Below are positions 29,589 to 37,609 of a stretch of 48,430 bases of DNA, piece by piece. Within the stretch, counting starts at the first letter, position 1. Each line of letters begins with the position of its first letter. Origin of the DNA: CAZJLP01 sp964546955 (lineage in GTDB: Bacteria; Verrucomicrobiota; Verrucomicrobiia; Opitutales; Opitutaceae); NCBI GenBank assembly GCA_964546955.1, contig CAZJLP010000040.1, forward strand, positions 1 to 48,430, written 5' to 3'. The notes beneath the pieces are model-generated. The model saw only the letters and a list, made by a program, of their open reading frames with translations, was not told the DNA's origin and ran no database searches. The position numbers were made by a program, and so were the translations under genes.

Positions 29589-31421
29589 ATGGATAAAAAG
29601 AATACGACCATCGGCGTGCTGTTCATCCTGGCGGCGTTTGCCAGCATGTATTTCAGCCAAAAGCTGTCGCCTCAGCCGCCGCCGCGCGCCCCTGAAGTAG
29701 CTGACACCACGGGGTCGAGCCCCGTGGGGGAGAAGCGGCCGGGTTCGCCCGCTGACGTCGCGAAGGGAACGCCCGGAACGATTTCGCCCTCGGACGCAGC
29801 CTTGAGCGCCCCCGAATCGGCTGGTCCCGCGAAGATCGCAAAACTCGCCAACGAATTTGTCGAAGTGCGTCTCAGCGACCTCGGCGGCGCGATCCAGGCG
29901 GTCGAACTGAAGAAGTATCCTGCTACCGGAAACAAGAATTCGAATTACGTCATCAACGGGCACGCCGACTTCGAGCCTATTCTCGGTTTTACGCGCGAAT
30001 TTCCCGGTTTGGACCGTACGGCGCGCTATCAACTCGTTTCCGAGTCGGCAACCGAAGTGGTTTACCGGACGGTGTGGGAAAATCGCGTGGAAGTGACGCG
30101 ACGCTATTCGCTCGCTCCGAGCGGAACGCCTAAGACCGATCCCCACGTGGTTCGGCACGAGACGACATTCCGTAATCTGACCGACCAAACGGTGACGCTG
30201 CCGAAAGCGGACGTGATCGTGGGCACCACCACGTTGTTGGACAAGTACGACGTCGGCACCCACCTCAACATCGTCTACCGGACGGATAAGGATACGGTTT
30301 TTATCGAACGCGGTGCGCTCGAAGGCGGTACGTTCTTGGGCATGGGCAAGATGCAGCCCTACAACCCGGGTCCTGTCCTCTGGGCCGCGGCCAAGAATAA
30401 TTTTTTTGTCACCCTAGTGACTCCCGACCAGGCGGCGTCCGGTACGCTCAGCCAGATCAAACCCATGCCCGCGATGGCGGATCACTCTGGTTCTGTGTCA
30501 GGCCTGACCGGCGCCATGCGCTTCGAGCCAGCCGCCTTGGCGCCGAAAGGCGAGTCGAAGGTCGGTGTGACGCTTTACGCGGGACCCAACGAGTACAAGC
30601 GTTTGGCTAATCAAGATGTGTTTGCGCACGACCAGGACAAGGTCATGGGCTACACCAACTTTTTCTTCAACCGGATCTTCTTCGCGGGAATTTTCGCTCC
30701 GCTGATGAACCAGTTGATGAACTGGACTCACTCGTGGGTGCACAACTGGGGCTGGGCGATCATCATCGGAACGCTACTGATCAAGATCGTCACGCTTCCC
30801 TTTAATCTCACGGCGGCCAAATCGGCCAAGAAGATGCAGAAACTGGCGCCCGAAATGAAGGCGCTGAACGAGAAGTACAAAGACAACCCCCAGAAGCGCG
30901 GACAGGCCATGATGGAGCTGTACAAGGAGCGGGGCGTGAATCCGATGGGCGGTTGTTTGCCGATGCTCTTGCCCCTGCCGTTCTTCGTGGGCTTCTTCGC
31001 GATGTTGCAGGCGGCGCCGGAATTGCGGTTCGCCGAATTCCTGTGGGTCAAAGATCTGGCCGGGCCTGACACCGTCGCCACGGTTTTCGGTTTTCCGATC
31101 AACATTCTACCGCTGGTGCTCGGCGTGGTGATGATCGTTCAGATGAAGCTGGTGCCTCAACCCACCACGATGGACAGCGACCAGGCGAAGATGATGGCGA
31201 AGATGATGAAGTTCATGCCGCTCATTTATGTCGTGTTTTGTTATAATTTCTCCTGCGCGCTGTCGCTCTATTCGACCTGCAACGGTCTCTTCATGATCGC
31301 TCAACAGCTCTGGGTTAACAATATGAAGGATCCCGAGCTCAAGGGCGCGCCTGTCACCGCCGGTGGGGCCGCTGTCCGCGCGGTCAAAAACGTCACGCCG
31401 AAGAAAAAGAAAGCACGGTAA
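29589..31421 (+). CDS. yidC: Membrane protein insertase YidC
   Basis: 610 residues. An N-terminal membrane anchor (TTIGVLFILAAFASMYFSQKL) is followed by a Pro/Ala linker, a large periplasmic P1 domain (about 75-350) and a conserved C-terminal five-helix insertase core beginning FFNRIFFAGIFAPLMNQLMNWTHSWVHNWGWAIIIGT. The hydrophilic groove region and MGGCLPMLLPLPFFVGFF are visible, with a basic tail KKKKAR that can contact ribosomes. It inserts and folds inner-membrane proteins with or without Sec. Confidence 0.97.
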   Translation: MDKKNTTIGVLFILAAFASMYFSQKLSPQPPPRAPEVADTTGSSPVGEKRPGSPADVAKGTPGTISPSDAALSAPESAGPAKIAKLANEFVEVRLSDLGGAIQAVELKKYPATGNKNSNYVINGHADFEPILGFTREFPGLDRTARYQLVSESATEVVYRTVWENRVEVTRRYSLAPSGTPKTDPHVVRHETTFRNLTDQTVTLPKADVIVGTTTLLDKYDVGTHLNIVYRTDKDTVFIERGALEGGTFLGMGKMQPYNPGPVLWAAAKNNFFVTLVTPDQAASGTLSQIKPMPAMADHSGSVSGLTGAMRFEPAALAPKGESKVGVTLYAGPNEYKRLANQDVFAHDQDKVMGYTNFFFNRIFFAGIFAPLMNQLMNWTHSWVHNWGWAIIIGTLLIKIVTLPFNLTAAKSAKKMQKLAPEMKALNEKYKDNPQKRGQAMMELYKERGVNPMGGCLPMLLPLPFFVGFFAMLQAAPELRFAEFLWVKDLAGPDTVATVFGFPINILPLVLGVVMIVQMKLVPQPTTMDSDQAKMMAKMMKFMPLIYVVFCYNFSCALSLYSTCNGLFMIAQQLWVNNMKDPELKGAPVTAGGAAVRAVKNVTPKKKKAR

Positions 31422-31429
31422 GAAGCCTT

Positions 31430-31503
31430 TCACTCACGCTCGTAGCCCACGGGACGCGAACGGCCGACAACTCCGAACTCCGAACTCGAAACCGAAAACC
31501 GCA
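31430..31503 (+). repeat. CTCACGCTCGTAGC block plus AACTCCG-type heptamer array
   Basis: A TCACTCACGCTCGTAGC-type block at 31430-31445 is followed after 23 bases by seven-base units from 31469 to 31503: AACTCCG twice, AACTCGA, AACCGAA and AACCGCA. It lies in the yidC-yebC gap. The layout matches the composites near 39326-39479 and 41202-41269. Confidence 0.6.
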
Positions 31504-31511
31504 GGTTTTCC

Positions 31512-32264
31512 ATGGCTGGCCACAGCAAATGGGCGAAGGTGAAACGGCTGAAGGCCGTGACGGATGCACGGAAGGGCAAAGCCTTTTCGCGCTTCTCGCG
31601 CGAAATCACGATCGCGGCCAAGTCGGGCGGCGGAGACCCGGGGATGAACCCGCGTCTCCGGACGATCCTGATGAAGGCCAAAGAGGCCAACATGCCGGCC
31701 GAGAACGTCGATCGCGCCATCAAGAAAGGCACGGGTGAATTGCCCGGCGTCTCGTACGAGGATGTGACGTACGAAGGTTACGGCCCGAGCGGCGTGGCCT
31801 TCATGGTCAAAGTGACCACCGATAACAAAAATCGCGCGGCGTCGGATCTTCGCAGCGTCTTCACCAAATACGGCGGCAATCTCGCGGGCGCGGGCGCGGT
31901 GGCTTTTCAATTTTTGCATGCAGGTCAGTTCCTGATCGGCAAGGAGACCGCGACCGAGGAAAGACTGATGGAGGTGGCGCTCGAAGCCGGCGCGGACGAT
32001 GTGTTGACCACGGACCACGGTTACGAGCTCCGCTGCAACGTGCACGCGTTCGACAAGGTCGCGCATGCGTTGGAGCACGCCGGGATCAAACCCGCGTCGT
32101 CGGAAATTGCTTATATTCCCACGAGTGCCGTGCCGGTGACGGACGTGCACCTCGCGCAGACCCTTGTGAAGCTGCACGACGCCCTCGACGAACTCGACGA
32201 TGTGCAGAACGTGTTTTCGAACGAGGAGATGGATGAGTCAGTCAGCGCTGCGGCGCATCAGTAA
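31512..32264 (+). CDS. YebC/PmpR-family transcriptional regulator or translation factor
   Basis: 250 residues beginning MAGHSKWAKVKRLKAVTDARKG, the signature N-terminus of the family. It continues with GGGDPGMNPRLRTILMKAKEANMPAENVDRAIKKGTG and a C-terminal half with DLRSVFTKYGGNLAGAGAVAFQF. Family members have been described as DNA-binding regulators and, more recently, as factors that help ribosomes through difficult sequences. The assignment to family is secure; the role is not. It follows yidC by 90 bases, with a repeat composite between. Confidence 0.95.
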   Translation: MAGHSKWAKVKRLKAVTDARKGKAFSRFSREITIAAKSGGGDPGMNPRLRTILMKAKEANMPAENVDRAIKKGTGELPGVSYEDVTYEGYGPSGVAFMVKVTTDNKNRAASDLRSVFTKYGGNLAGAGAVAFQFLHAGQFLIGKETATEERLMEVALEAGADDVLTTDHGYELRCNVHAFDKVAHALEHAGIKPASSEIAYIPTSAVPVTDVHLAQTLVKLHDALDELDDVQNVFSNEEMDESVSAAAHQ

Positions 32265-32265
32265 A

Positions 32266-32286
32266 AGTAGTGAGTAGCGGGTAGCG
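32266..32286 (+). repeat. AGTAGCG-type heptamer array
   Basis: Three seven-base units, AGTAGTG, AGTAGCG and GGTAGCG, in register immediately after the yebC stop. A five-unit relative is at 34857-34891. Confidence 0.7.
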
Positions 32287-32342
32287 CGCATGCAATCCTG
32301 CACGCATCGCGTGCGGTACAAGGTGGTGTGACCGGTATTAAA

Positions 32343-32462
32343 ATGAGAAATGAGCACTGAGCGATTCGAGATGAGCGATCGCTGCGCTCTCGGGAATAGG
32401 CGACAGGCATTCAGCAATAAGCAATGGATCGAGGTTTCGAGCCCGCCACTCGCTCACGCTCG
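32343..32462 (+). repeat. Compound ~110-base dispersed repeat, copy 2
   Basis: Same ordered blocks as 16509-16617: ATGAGAAATG first, GAGCGATCGCT, TGCGCTCT, AGCAAT units, and CCACTCGCTCACGCTCG at the end. TGAGCAC, TGAGCGA, TTCGAGA and TGAGCGA follow at seven-base steps near 32351-32380. Confidence 0.7.
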
Positions 32463-32485
32463 CGGTAACGGGTTGCGGAGGGCAC

Positions 32486-33343
32486 TCAGGCGGCCTTCAG
32501 CACTGCTTGCAGCTTGTCGACCGCGGCGCGCGTCTGCTCGACGCATTTATCCGCGGCGTCAACCGAGAGTCCCGCCTGCAGAAGAATTTCGTCGGACACC
32601 GCCCACGTCGACTTTTCAATCGAAAGCCCGTAGTCGAGCGCCGCGGCAACGGAGCTTGCCACGTGCAGCAGCGCGGTGAGCTTGCCCTTTTCAGGATCGT
32701 TGGTCGGCGAGAGATGAAAACGAATTGGAGAGGCCAGCCTTTGCGAAAGGCGCCACAGATCGAAAAGCCTCTCGGCGGCATCCGCATTATCGATACCGAA
32801 ATTGCTTCTTTCCCAAGCGATCACTTCCGCCCCGGTCGCTTTCCGGCCGCTGAGCGGAGGGAAGAACGCGCCCGACGCGACCCTCTGCAACAGAAGCCGC
32901 CCGACGGGACGCAGCAAACCGAGGGTGTACCCCACGCGCCGATCCTGGCCGGTGGACTCCGCGAGAAACTCCATTGCCAGGGCGGTCGCCAGCGAATTGC
33001 CGCCGAGTTCGTCGCCTCCGACCCCGTACACCGGCAATCCGGAGATGAATAACTGCGACGACATCGCGGCGCCGACGAGCCGATAGATTTCCTGAAATCC
33101 CACGCGATTGATGGCTTCGTCGAGATTTGAAAGGGGTTCGCCCCGGCCAAAAAACGCGCTGTTGCTCAAACGCATAACTCGGGCGCTCAACGCCGCGTCC
33201 AATTGGACCACCGCCACGATCTCATCCACTCCTACATTCGGATTGCGCATTGCCGCGTTGAGCCGTTCGAACACCTGCGGGGTCGTCGGCAATCGTTCTG
33301 CTGCCGCCGCGAAACTTTGCTCGGTAATGACAATGGCGGACAT
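32486..33343 (-). CDS. HDOD-domain protein
   Basis: 285 residues from the ATG at 33341-33343, where a strong AAGGAGGAG Shine-Dalgarno precedes it; the in-frame longer reading to 33436 is therefore less likely. The HDOD domain spans about 10-200: LPTTPQVFERLNAAMRNPNVGVDEIVAVVQLDAALSARVMRLSNSAFF and then INRVGFQEIYRLVGAAMS, typical of signalling proteins related to HD phosphohydrolases but lacking the H-D metal pair. A helical C-terminal part (about 200-285) has no clear assignment. Such proteins act in second-messenger or chemotaxis-like signalling. Confidence 0.88.
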   Translation of the reverse strand: MSAIVITEQSFAAAAERLPTTPQVFERLNAAMRNPNVGVDEIVAVVQLDAALSARVMRLSNSAFFGRGEPLSNLDEAINRVGFQEIYRLVGAAMSSQLFISGLPVYGVGGDELGGNSLATALAMEFLAESTGQDRRVGYTLGLLRPVGRLLLQRVASGAFFPPLSGRKATGAEVIAWERSNFGIDNADAAERLFDLWRLSQRLASPIRFHLSPTNDPEKGKLTALLHVASSVAAALDYGLSIEKSTWAVSDEILLQAGLSVDAADKCVEQTRAAVDKLQAVLKAA

Positions 33344-33458
33344 GGTTCTCCTCCTTCTACTATCGGCACAACCCGCGCCGGATGAATGATTTTGTCCAAC
33401 GTCCGGACGAGGCCTCCCGTCCAGCCGCGGAGGCAAACTCCAACGAGGAAGATTGAAA

Positions 33459-33598
33459 GGTAGGGCGAGGCCTGGACTCGCCGTCGTGTGCAGGCAGCTC
33501 TGACCAATCCTTGGCTTCGCAGCGCCGGACGGCGTGAGGCCGCGTAGCGTTAGACCCGATTACCGCTTCGACGGGCGGTCCGGAGGCCCGCCCCTACC
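33459..33598. repeat. GGTAGGGCGAG-ended inverted repeat
   Basis: Left GGTAGGGCGAGGCC (from 33459) and right end 33573-33598 (GGGCGGTCCGGAGGCCCGCC, then CCTACC) are inverted with imperfect interior. The 140-base unit lies between metX and the HDOD gene and fills half of the 278-base gap. No gene is seen in the gap. Confidence 0.7.
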
Positions 33599-33621
33599 TT
33601 CAAGCCATTTTTAGAGCCGCC

Positions 33622-34833
33622 TCAGGTCAAAAATCCGCGAACCAGATCGTAGAGCTGCGGCGACTCGAGCAGAAAGGAGTCATGCCCCAAGTCAGTCGCC
33701 AGTTCGGCGTAGCTCGCCCGTTTGCCCACCCTCAGAAGGGCGAGGGCGATCGCGCGGTTCTGTTCGGGCGGAAAAAGCCAATCGCTCGTGAACCCGACGA
33801 CAAGCGTCTCCGCTTCGACCGCGGCAAACGCTTTCTCCAAGGACCCATAAGCTGACGCCAAATCGAAATGGTCGATGGCGCGCGTGATGTAGAGATACGT
33901 ATTGGCGTCGAAACGATTGATAAAACTCTCGCCCTGATAGCGAAGGTAACTTTCTACCTCGAACTGCACGTCAAAGGTATAGGCTGCCGAAGCCACGGGC
34001 GGCACCGAACCTGCGGTTTCGGTCTTTGCCGCTGCCCCCGTGTTTAGACCCGGGCCGACGGTGGCTTTGCGCTTGCGGCCAAACTTCCGGTCCATGCTCG
34101 CATCGGACACGTACGTGATGTGCGCCATCATGCGCGCGATCGCCAAGCCCACGCGGGGCCCGCCATTGCGCGGATAATCCCCCTTGTTCCACAAGGGATC
34201 CTGCATGATTGCCTGGCGACCGACCTCGTTGAAGCCGATGCCCTGCGCGCTTTCGCGCGAGGTCGTCGCCATGGGCAGCATCCGCTTCACATACCCGGGG
34301 TATTCGATCCCCCATTGGAGCACCTGCATGCCCCCCATCGAGCCGCCGATGACGCCATAGACCGACGAGATCTGCAGGGAATCATGAAGACGTTTCTGGG
34401 CTCGCACCATGTCGCGGATGGTGACGAAGGGAAAACTGATCCCGAAGGGGTGACCGGTTGCTGGATTGAGGGAGGAGGGGCCGGTTGAGCCCTGACAGCC
34501 GCCCAAACAATTCGCGCAAATGACAAAAAAGCGGTTTGTGTCCACCGCCTTTCCCGGACCGATCAGGTTATTCCACCAGCCCGGCTTCTTGTCGTTGAGC
34601 GAATGGATCCCGGCGCAGTGGTGGTCGCCGCTCAACGCATGGCAGATCACGACGACATTGTCTTTCGCCGCATTGAGGCGTCCATACGTCTCGTAGCGCA
34701 ACGTGAAGCCTGGCAGTTTTTGGCCGCTTTCGAAAACGAACTCCTCGGTAGAGACAAAATCATGCGGTTCGACCAGCCCGATATCGCCGGGCTCCGATCG
34801 CGCGATTGTCGTCGTCTCGTCTGCGTCGTTCAT
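33622..34833 (-). CDS. metX: Homoserine O-acetyltransferase
   Basis: 403 residues of alpha/beta-hydrolase fold. The nucleophile S165 is in GVIGGSMGGMQVLQWG, and the Asp (GFTSDWLFPPEQ) and His (LGHDSFLL) of the triad are visible. It transfers acetyl (or succinyl) from CoA to homoserine in methionine synthesis; the oxyanion residues do not settle which acyl donor. A low-complexity stretch of about 30 residues (GPGLNTGAAAKTETAGSVPPVASAAY) is inserted before the FEVESYLRYQGESFINRFDANTYL segment. No met neighbours are seen. A heptamer array lies just upstream of the start. Confidence 0.93.
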   Translation of the reverse strand: MNDADETTTIARSEPGDIGLVEPHDFVSTEEFVFESGQKLPGFTLRYETYGRLNAAKDNVVVICHALSGDHHCAGIHSLNDKKPGWWNNLIGPGKAVDTNRFFVICANCLGGCQGSTGPSSLNPATGHPFGISFPFVTIRDMVRAQKRLHDSLQISSVYGVIGGSMGGMQVLQWGIEYPGYVKRMLPMATTSRESAQGIGFNEVGRQAIMQDPLWNKGDYPRNGGPRVGLAIARMMAHITYVSDASMDRKFGRKRKATVGPGLNTGAAAKTETAGSVPPVASAAYTFDVQFEVESYLRYQGESFINRFDANTYLYITRAIDHFDLASAYGSLEKAFAAVEAETLVVGFTSDWLFPPEQNRAIALALLRVGKRASYAELATDLGHDSFLLESPQLYDLVRGFLT

Positions 34834-34856
34834 AGTTACTGCGGAATAGTGACAAT

Positions 34857-34891
34857 AGTAGCGAGTAGCAGGTAGCGAGTAGCGAGTAGAA
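34857..34891 (-). repeat. AGTAGCG-type heptamer array upstream of metX
   Basis: Five seven-base units in register: AGTAGCG, AGTAGCA, GGTAGCG, AGTAGCG, AGTAGAA. It lies 24 bases upstream of the leftward metX start and so may fall in its promoter or leader. Confidence 0.75.
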
Positions 34892-34935
34892 AATGGGTGG
34901 AACCTGCCCTCCCGGCAGGTTGGTGCGATGGCCGG

Positions 34936-35273
34936 AATCTTTCTCTTTATTTTTTCTTAGGGACGCCCTGAAAGCGGATCGCAAGGTAGGGACGGGCCTC
35001 TCCCTCGACAAGCTCGGGACCTTGAGCCTGCCGAAACGGTGGACCGCCCGTCGAAGGGAGAGATGCCGCGTCAGAACATGCGTTTTGACGCCTTCCAGCG
35101 CTGCGCAGATGCTTGCGGGCTACATTTCCCGCACACGGCGGCGAATCCAGAGGCCTCGCCCTACCGTTCTCTCCCTCTTCGCCAGAGTTTTTCAGAGCTT
35201 CCTCTATCTTTATCTTCGCTCCGGAATCCGAACCCGAGAAAAAGATTAAGATAAAGAATAAAGAGAAAGATTG
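34936..35273. repeat. Nested repeat cluster between metX and purC
   Basis: Outer hexamer-type arms: pyrimidine AATCTTTCTCTTTATT (34936-34951, extending to about 34961) and purine 35236-35273, whose complement starts with the same 16 bases. Inside is a GGTAGGG...CCCTACC unit (34984-35166) that itself holds a CTCGACAAGCTCGGGAC/GAGCCTGCCGAAAC-type block (about 35001-35038). The whole 447-base gap 34834-35280 has no gene. Confidence 0.7.
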
Positions 35274-35280
35274 AAGCGCG

Positions 35281-36192
35281 CTACCCCAACAGATTTCGCA
35301 AAGCGGCCAAGTACTTCTCCTGTGTTCCGCGGAGGACGTCCGCCGGCAGGGTCGGCGCGGGCGGCTTCTGGTCCCATTTGAGGGCGAGAAGGTGGTCGCG
35401 GACAAACTGTTTGTCGTAGCTGGGAGGCGACTGGTTGAGCGCGTATTTGTCCCGCGGCCAATAGCGCGACGAATCGGGAGTCAGGATTTCATCGATCAGG
35501 TAAAGCGCGCCGTTTCCGTCCGTGCCGAACTCGAACTTCGTATCCGCCAGGATCATACCGGCCCGCTCGGCCCGGTCGTGGCCGAGTTGGTAGAGCGACA
35601 AACTCGCGGACTTGACCTGCTGGTAAAGATCCTCGCCCACCGCTGCCGCGCCCTGTTCGTCGTTGATCGGTTCATCGTGGGCGCCTTTGGCAGCCTTCGT
35701 GGTCGGCGTGAAAAGAGGATAGGGCAGTCGCTCGGCTTGCCGGAGTCCGGGCGGCAGGGGATTGCCGCAGATTTCGCCCGTTTTCTGATAGGAGGCCCAT
35801 CCGCTGCCAGCGAGGTAGCCTCGAACCACGCATTCGATCGTGAGGGGTTTGAGTTTCTTGACGACAATGCTGCGCAGCCAGAGCTCGTGCGGGATCTTGT
35901 ACTTGCGGGCGAGCAGGCTGGCCTGGTCGGGCAGGATGTGGTGGGGCAGGGCCTTCGGCACGTGCGCGAACCACCATAGGCTCATTTGCGTGAGAACAAC
36001 ACCTTTGCCGGGAATGCCATCGGGCAGAATGACGTCGAAGGCAGAGAGCCGATCTGTTGCGATGATGAGAAGGGCGTCGCCGAGATCGAAAATCTCGCGG
36101 ACCTTTCCTGAAGCGATCTTCGGAAAGGGAAGGCCGTCAATGCGGGTCACGGCCCTTTGAGGCATGGCGGCGGCGATTTCGGCAAACGTCAT
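35281..36192 (-). CDS. purC: Phosphoribosylaminoimidazole-succinocarboxamide synthase
   Basis: 303 residues from the ATG at 36190-36192 (an open in-frame extension to 36555 has no conserved sequence). The SAICAR synthetase pattern is clear: LPFPKIASGKVREIFDLGDALLIIATDRLSAFDVILPDGIPGKG, then IECVVRGYLAGSGWASY, and ILADTKFEFG...LIDEILTPDSSRYWP. It joins aspartate to CAIR in purine synthesis using ATP. It resembles the longer fungal/bacterial type of about 300 residues. It is divergent from the GT2 gene at 36446; the 253-base gap between them shows no recognisable element. Confidence 0.96.
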   Translation of the reverse strand: MTFAEIAAAMPQRAVTRIDGLPFPKIASGKVREIFDLGDALLIIATDRLSAFDVILPDGIPGKGVVLTQMSLWWFAHVPKALPHHILPDQASLLARKYKIPHELWLRSIVVKKLKPLTIECVVRGYLAGSGWASYQKTGEICGNPLPPGLRQAERLPYPLFTPTTKAAKGAHDEPINDEQGAAAVGEDLYQQVKSASLSLYQLGHDRAERAGMILADTKFEFGTDGNGALYLIDEILTPDSSRYWPRDKYALNQSPPSYDKQFVRDHLLALKWDQKPPAPTLPADVLRGTQEKYLAALRNLLG

Positions 36193-36445
36193 GGTAAGCC
36201 CTGTTTGAAAGGAATGCACCGGCGCGCGGCGAGGACGAATTTCCCACAGAGGAGGCCGCGAGGCACTTTCCCGGATCGACACGACCGCGGCGATGCTCGG
36301 TCGGCGAGAGGGGCTGCGCATGCCAACCCTCTGAAAACAAGCGCTATGGCAAGGAATTGGCGAAAACTCTCGCGTCGTGGCTGCCCGCCCGACAGCGTCG
36401 CACGGTAGGTTTCCCACTCCTCCCGCTTCGGCCCCCTTCCGCTTC

Positions 36446-37402
36446 ATGGCCCTGCCGTTCGTCAGCATCTGCATCCCCGCTTTTCGCGCCGAAAAATTTC
36501 TGTCGGCTGCCCTCGCTTCGGTGCGCGCCCAGACGTTCGCGGATTGGGAAGTCATCGTGACGGAGGACGGTTCGAAAGACCGCGCGGAAGAGATCGTCCG
36601 CCGGTTCGGCAGTACGGGCCCCCAGTCGGTGATTTATAACCGGCATGCGGTTAACAAGGGTCTCTCCGCCACTCGTAATACCGGGTTCTCTGTTGCGCGG
36701 GGCACGTGGATTGCCTTCCTCGACGCGGACGATCTGTGGGAGCCAACGCATCTAGAAACGTTGGTGGCGACTGCCCGCGCATCGGCCGCGGATGTGGACT
36801 TGATTCACGGCGGTTCCCAGATTTTCGACGACGCCACCGGCAACCCTCTGGAAGTCCGCGCGCCCACACCGGAAGACTTGCGAACCTTTCCCTCTTCCGT
36901 TTATCGCACCTCCTATATCATCCAGCCCTCTTCGGCCATGGTGCGTCGGAGTCGGCTGAGCCACTTCGGTGGATTTTCCGAACGCTTTCCGATCTGCAAC
37001 GACCTTGAGTTCTGGCTCCGTGTGGCATCGAAGGGCGGAAAATTCGCTTACACCGGCAAGGTCACCTGTCTCTATCGGAAGCATGGCGAAGCCCTATCGC
37101 AGAAAAGCGCGGCGTTGATTTCCGAGACGGCTGTCATTTGCGAAATCTATTCGGACTGGCCCGCAGTCGACGCAGAGACCCGCCGCACGCGTCCGGCCGA
37201 ACTCTACCGCTTCGCGGGACAAATCCTCCTGCGGAAAAACCCCGCCGAGGCCCGCTCCCTCTTTCGCCGCGCGCTGCGACTGACGCCTTATGCGCCGAAG
37301 GCCACCACGTATTGGCTCGCGAGCGTAGGACTGGGATTGTTGAGATCCCGGCCCGACGCCGGGGCTTCTGCCGCTGCGCCCGCAAGAACACCGGCCGGAT
37401 AA
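36446..37402 (+). CDS. Glycosyltransferase family 2
   Basis: 318 residues from ATG 36446 (MALPFVSICIPAFRAEKFLSAALASVRAQ). The GT-A motifs IVTEDGSKD and FLDADDLWEP (D-x-D-D) are clear, followed by NTGFSVARG upstream and a C-terminal helical region (RSLFRRALRLTPYAPKATTYWLAS) after about 235. No membrane anchor is obvious. It probably transfers a sugar to a cell-surface glycan; donor and acceptor are unknown. Confidence 0.85.
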   Translation: MALPFVSICIPAFRAEKFLSAALASVRAQTFADWEVIVTEDGSKDRAEEIVRRFGSTGPQSVIYNRHAVNKGLSATRNTGFSVARGTWIAFLDADDLWEPTHLETLVATARASAADVDLIHGGSQIFDDATGNPLEVRAPTPEDLRTFPSSVYRTSYIIQPSSAMVRRSRLSHFGGFSERFPICNDLEFWLRVASKGGKFAYTGKVTCLYRKHGEALSQKSAALISETAVICEIYSDWPAVDAETRRTRPAELYRFAGQILLRKNPAEARSLFRRALRLTPYAPKATTYWLASVGLGLLRSRPDAGASAAAPARTPAG

Positions 37403-37518
37403 ACGTCGTAGGTGATACGCAGCTTTGCGAGCAGGACAATCGTACCGAAGCCCGTGCTCGCTGATTCCCGCGGCAGGCTCGGTGCTTGGGCTGTACGACT
37501 TACACCGAGATGGAGTCC

Positions 37519-37587
37519 GCTCATACCTGAAGTATGAGCGAGCGCAAAAACACGGCATTGGGAGGTTCCTGCATTTTGCGGTACACT
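37519..37587 (+). promoter_or_regulatory. Palindrome and sigma70-like promoter upstream of the mhqO/mhqD-like pair
   Basis: GCTCATAC (37519-37526) and GTATGAGC (37532-37539) form a perfect eight-base dyad. Further on, TTGGGA (37558-37563) and TACACT (37582-37587) are spaced 18 bases apart, 23 bases before the ATG at 37610. The dyad could be the operator of a quinone-responsive MarR-type repressor; this is inference and no such regulator is seen here. Confidence 0.35.
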
Positions 37588-37609
37588 CTGCCCATTCATC
37601 ACGGACGTT

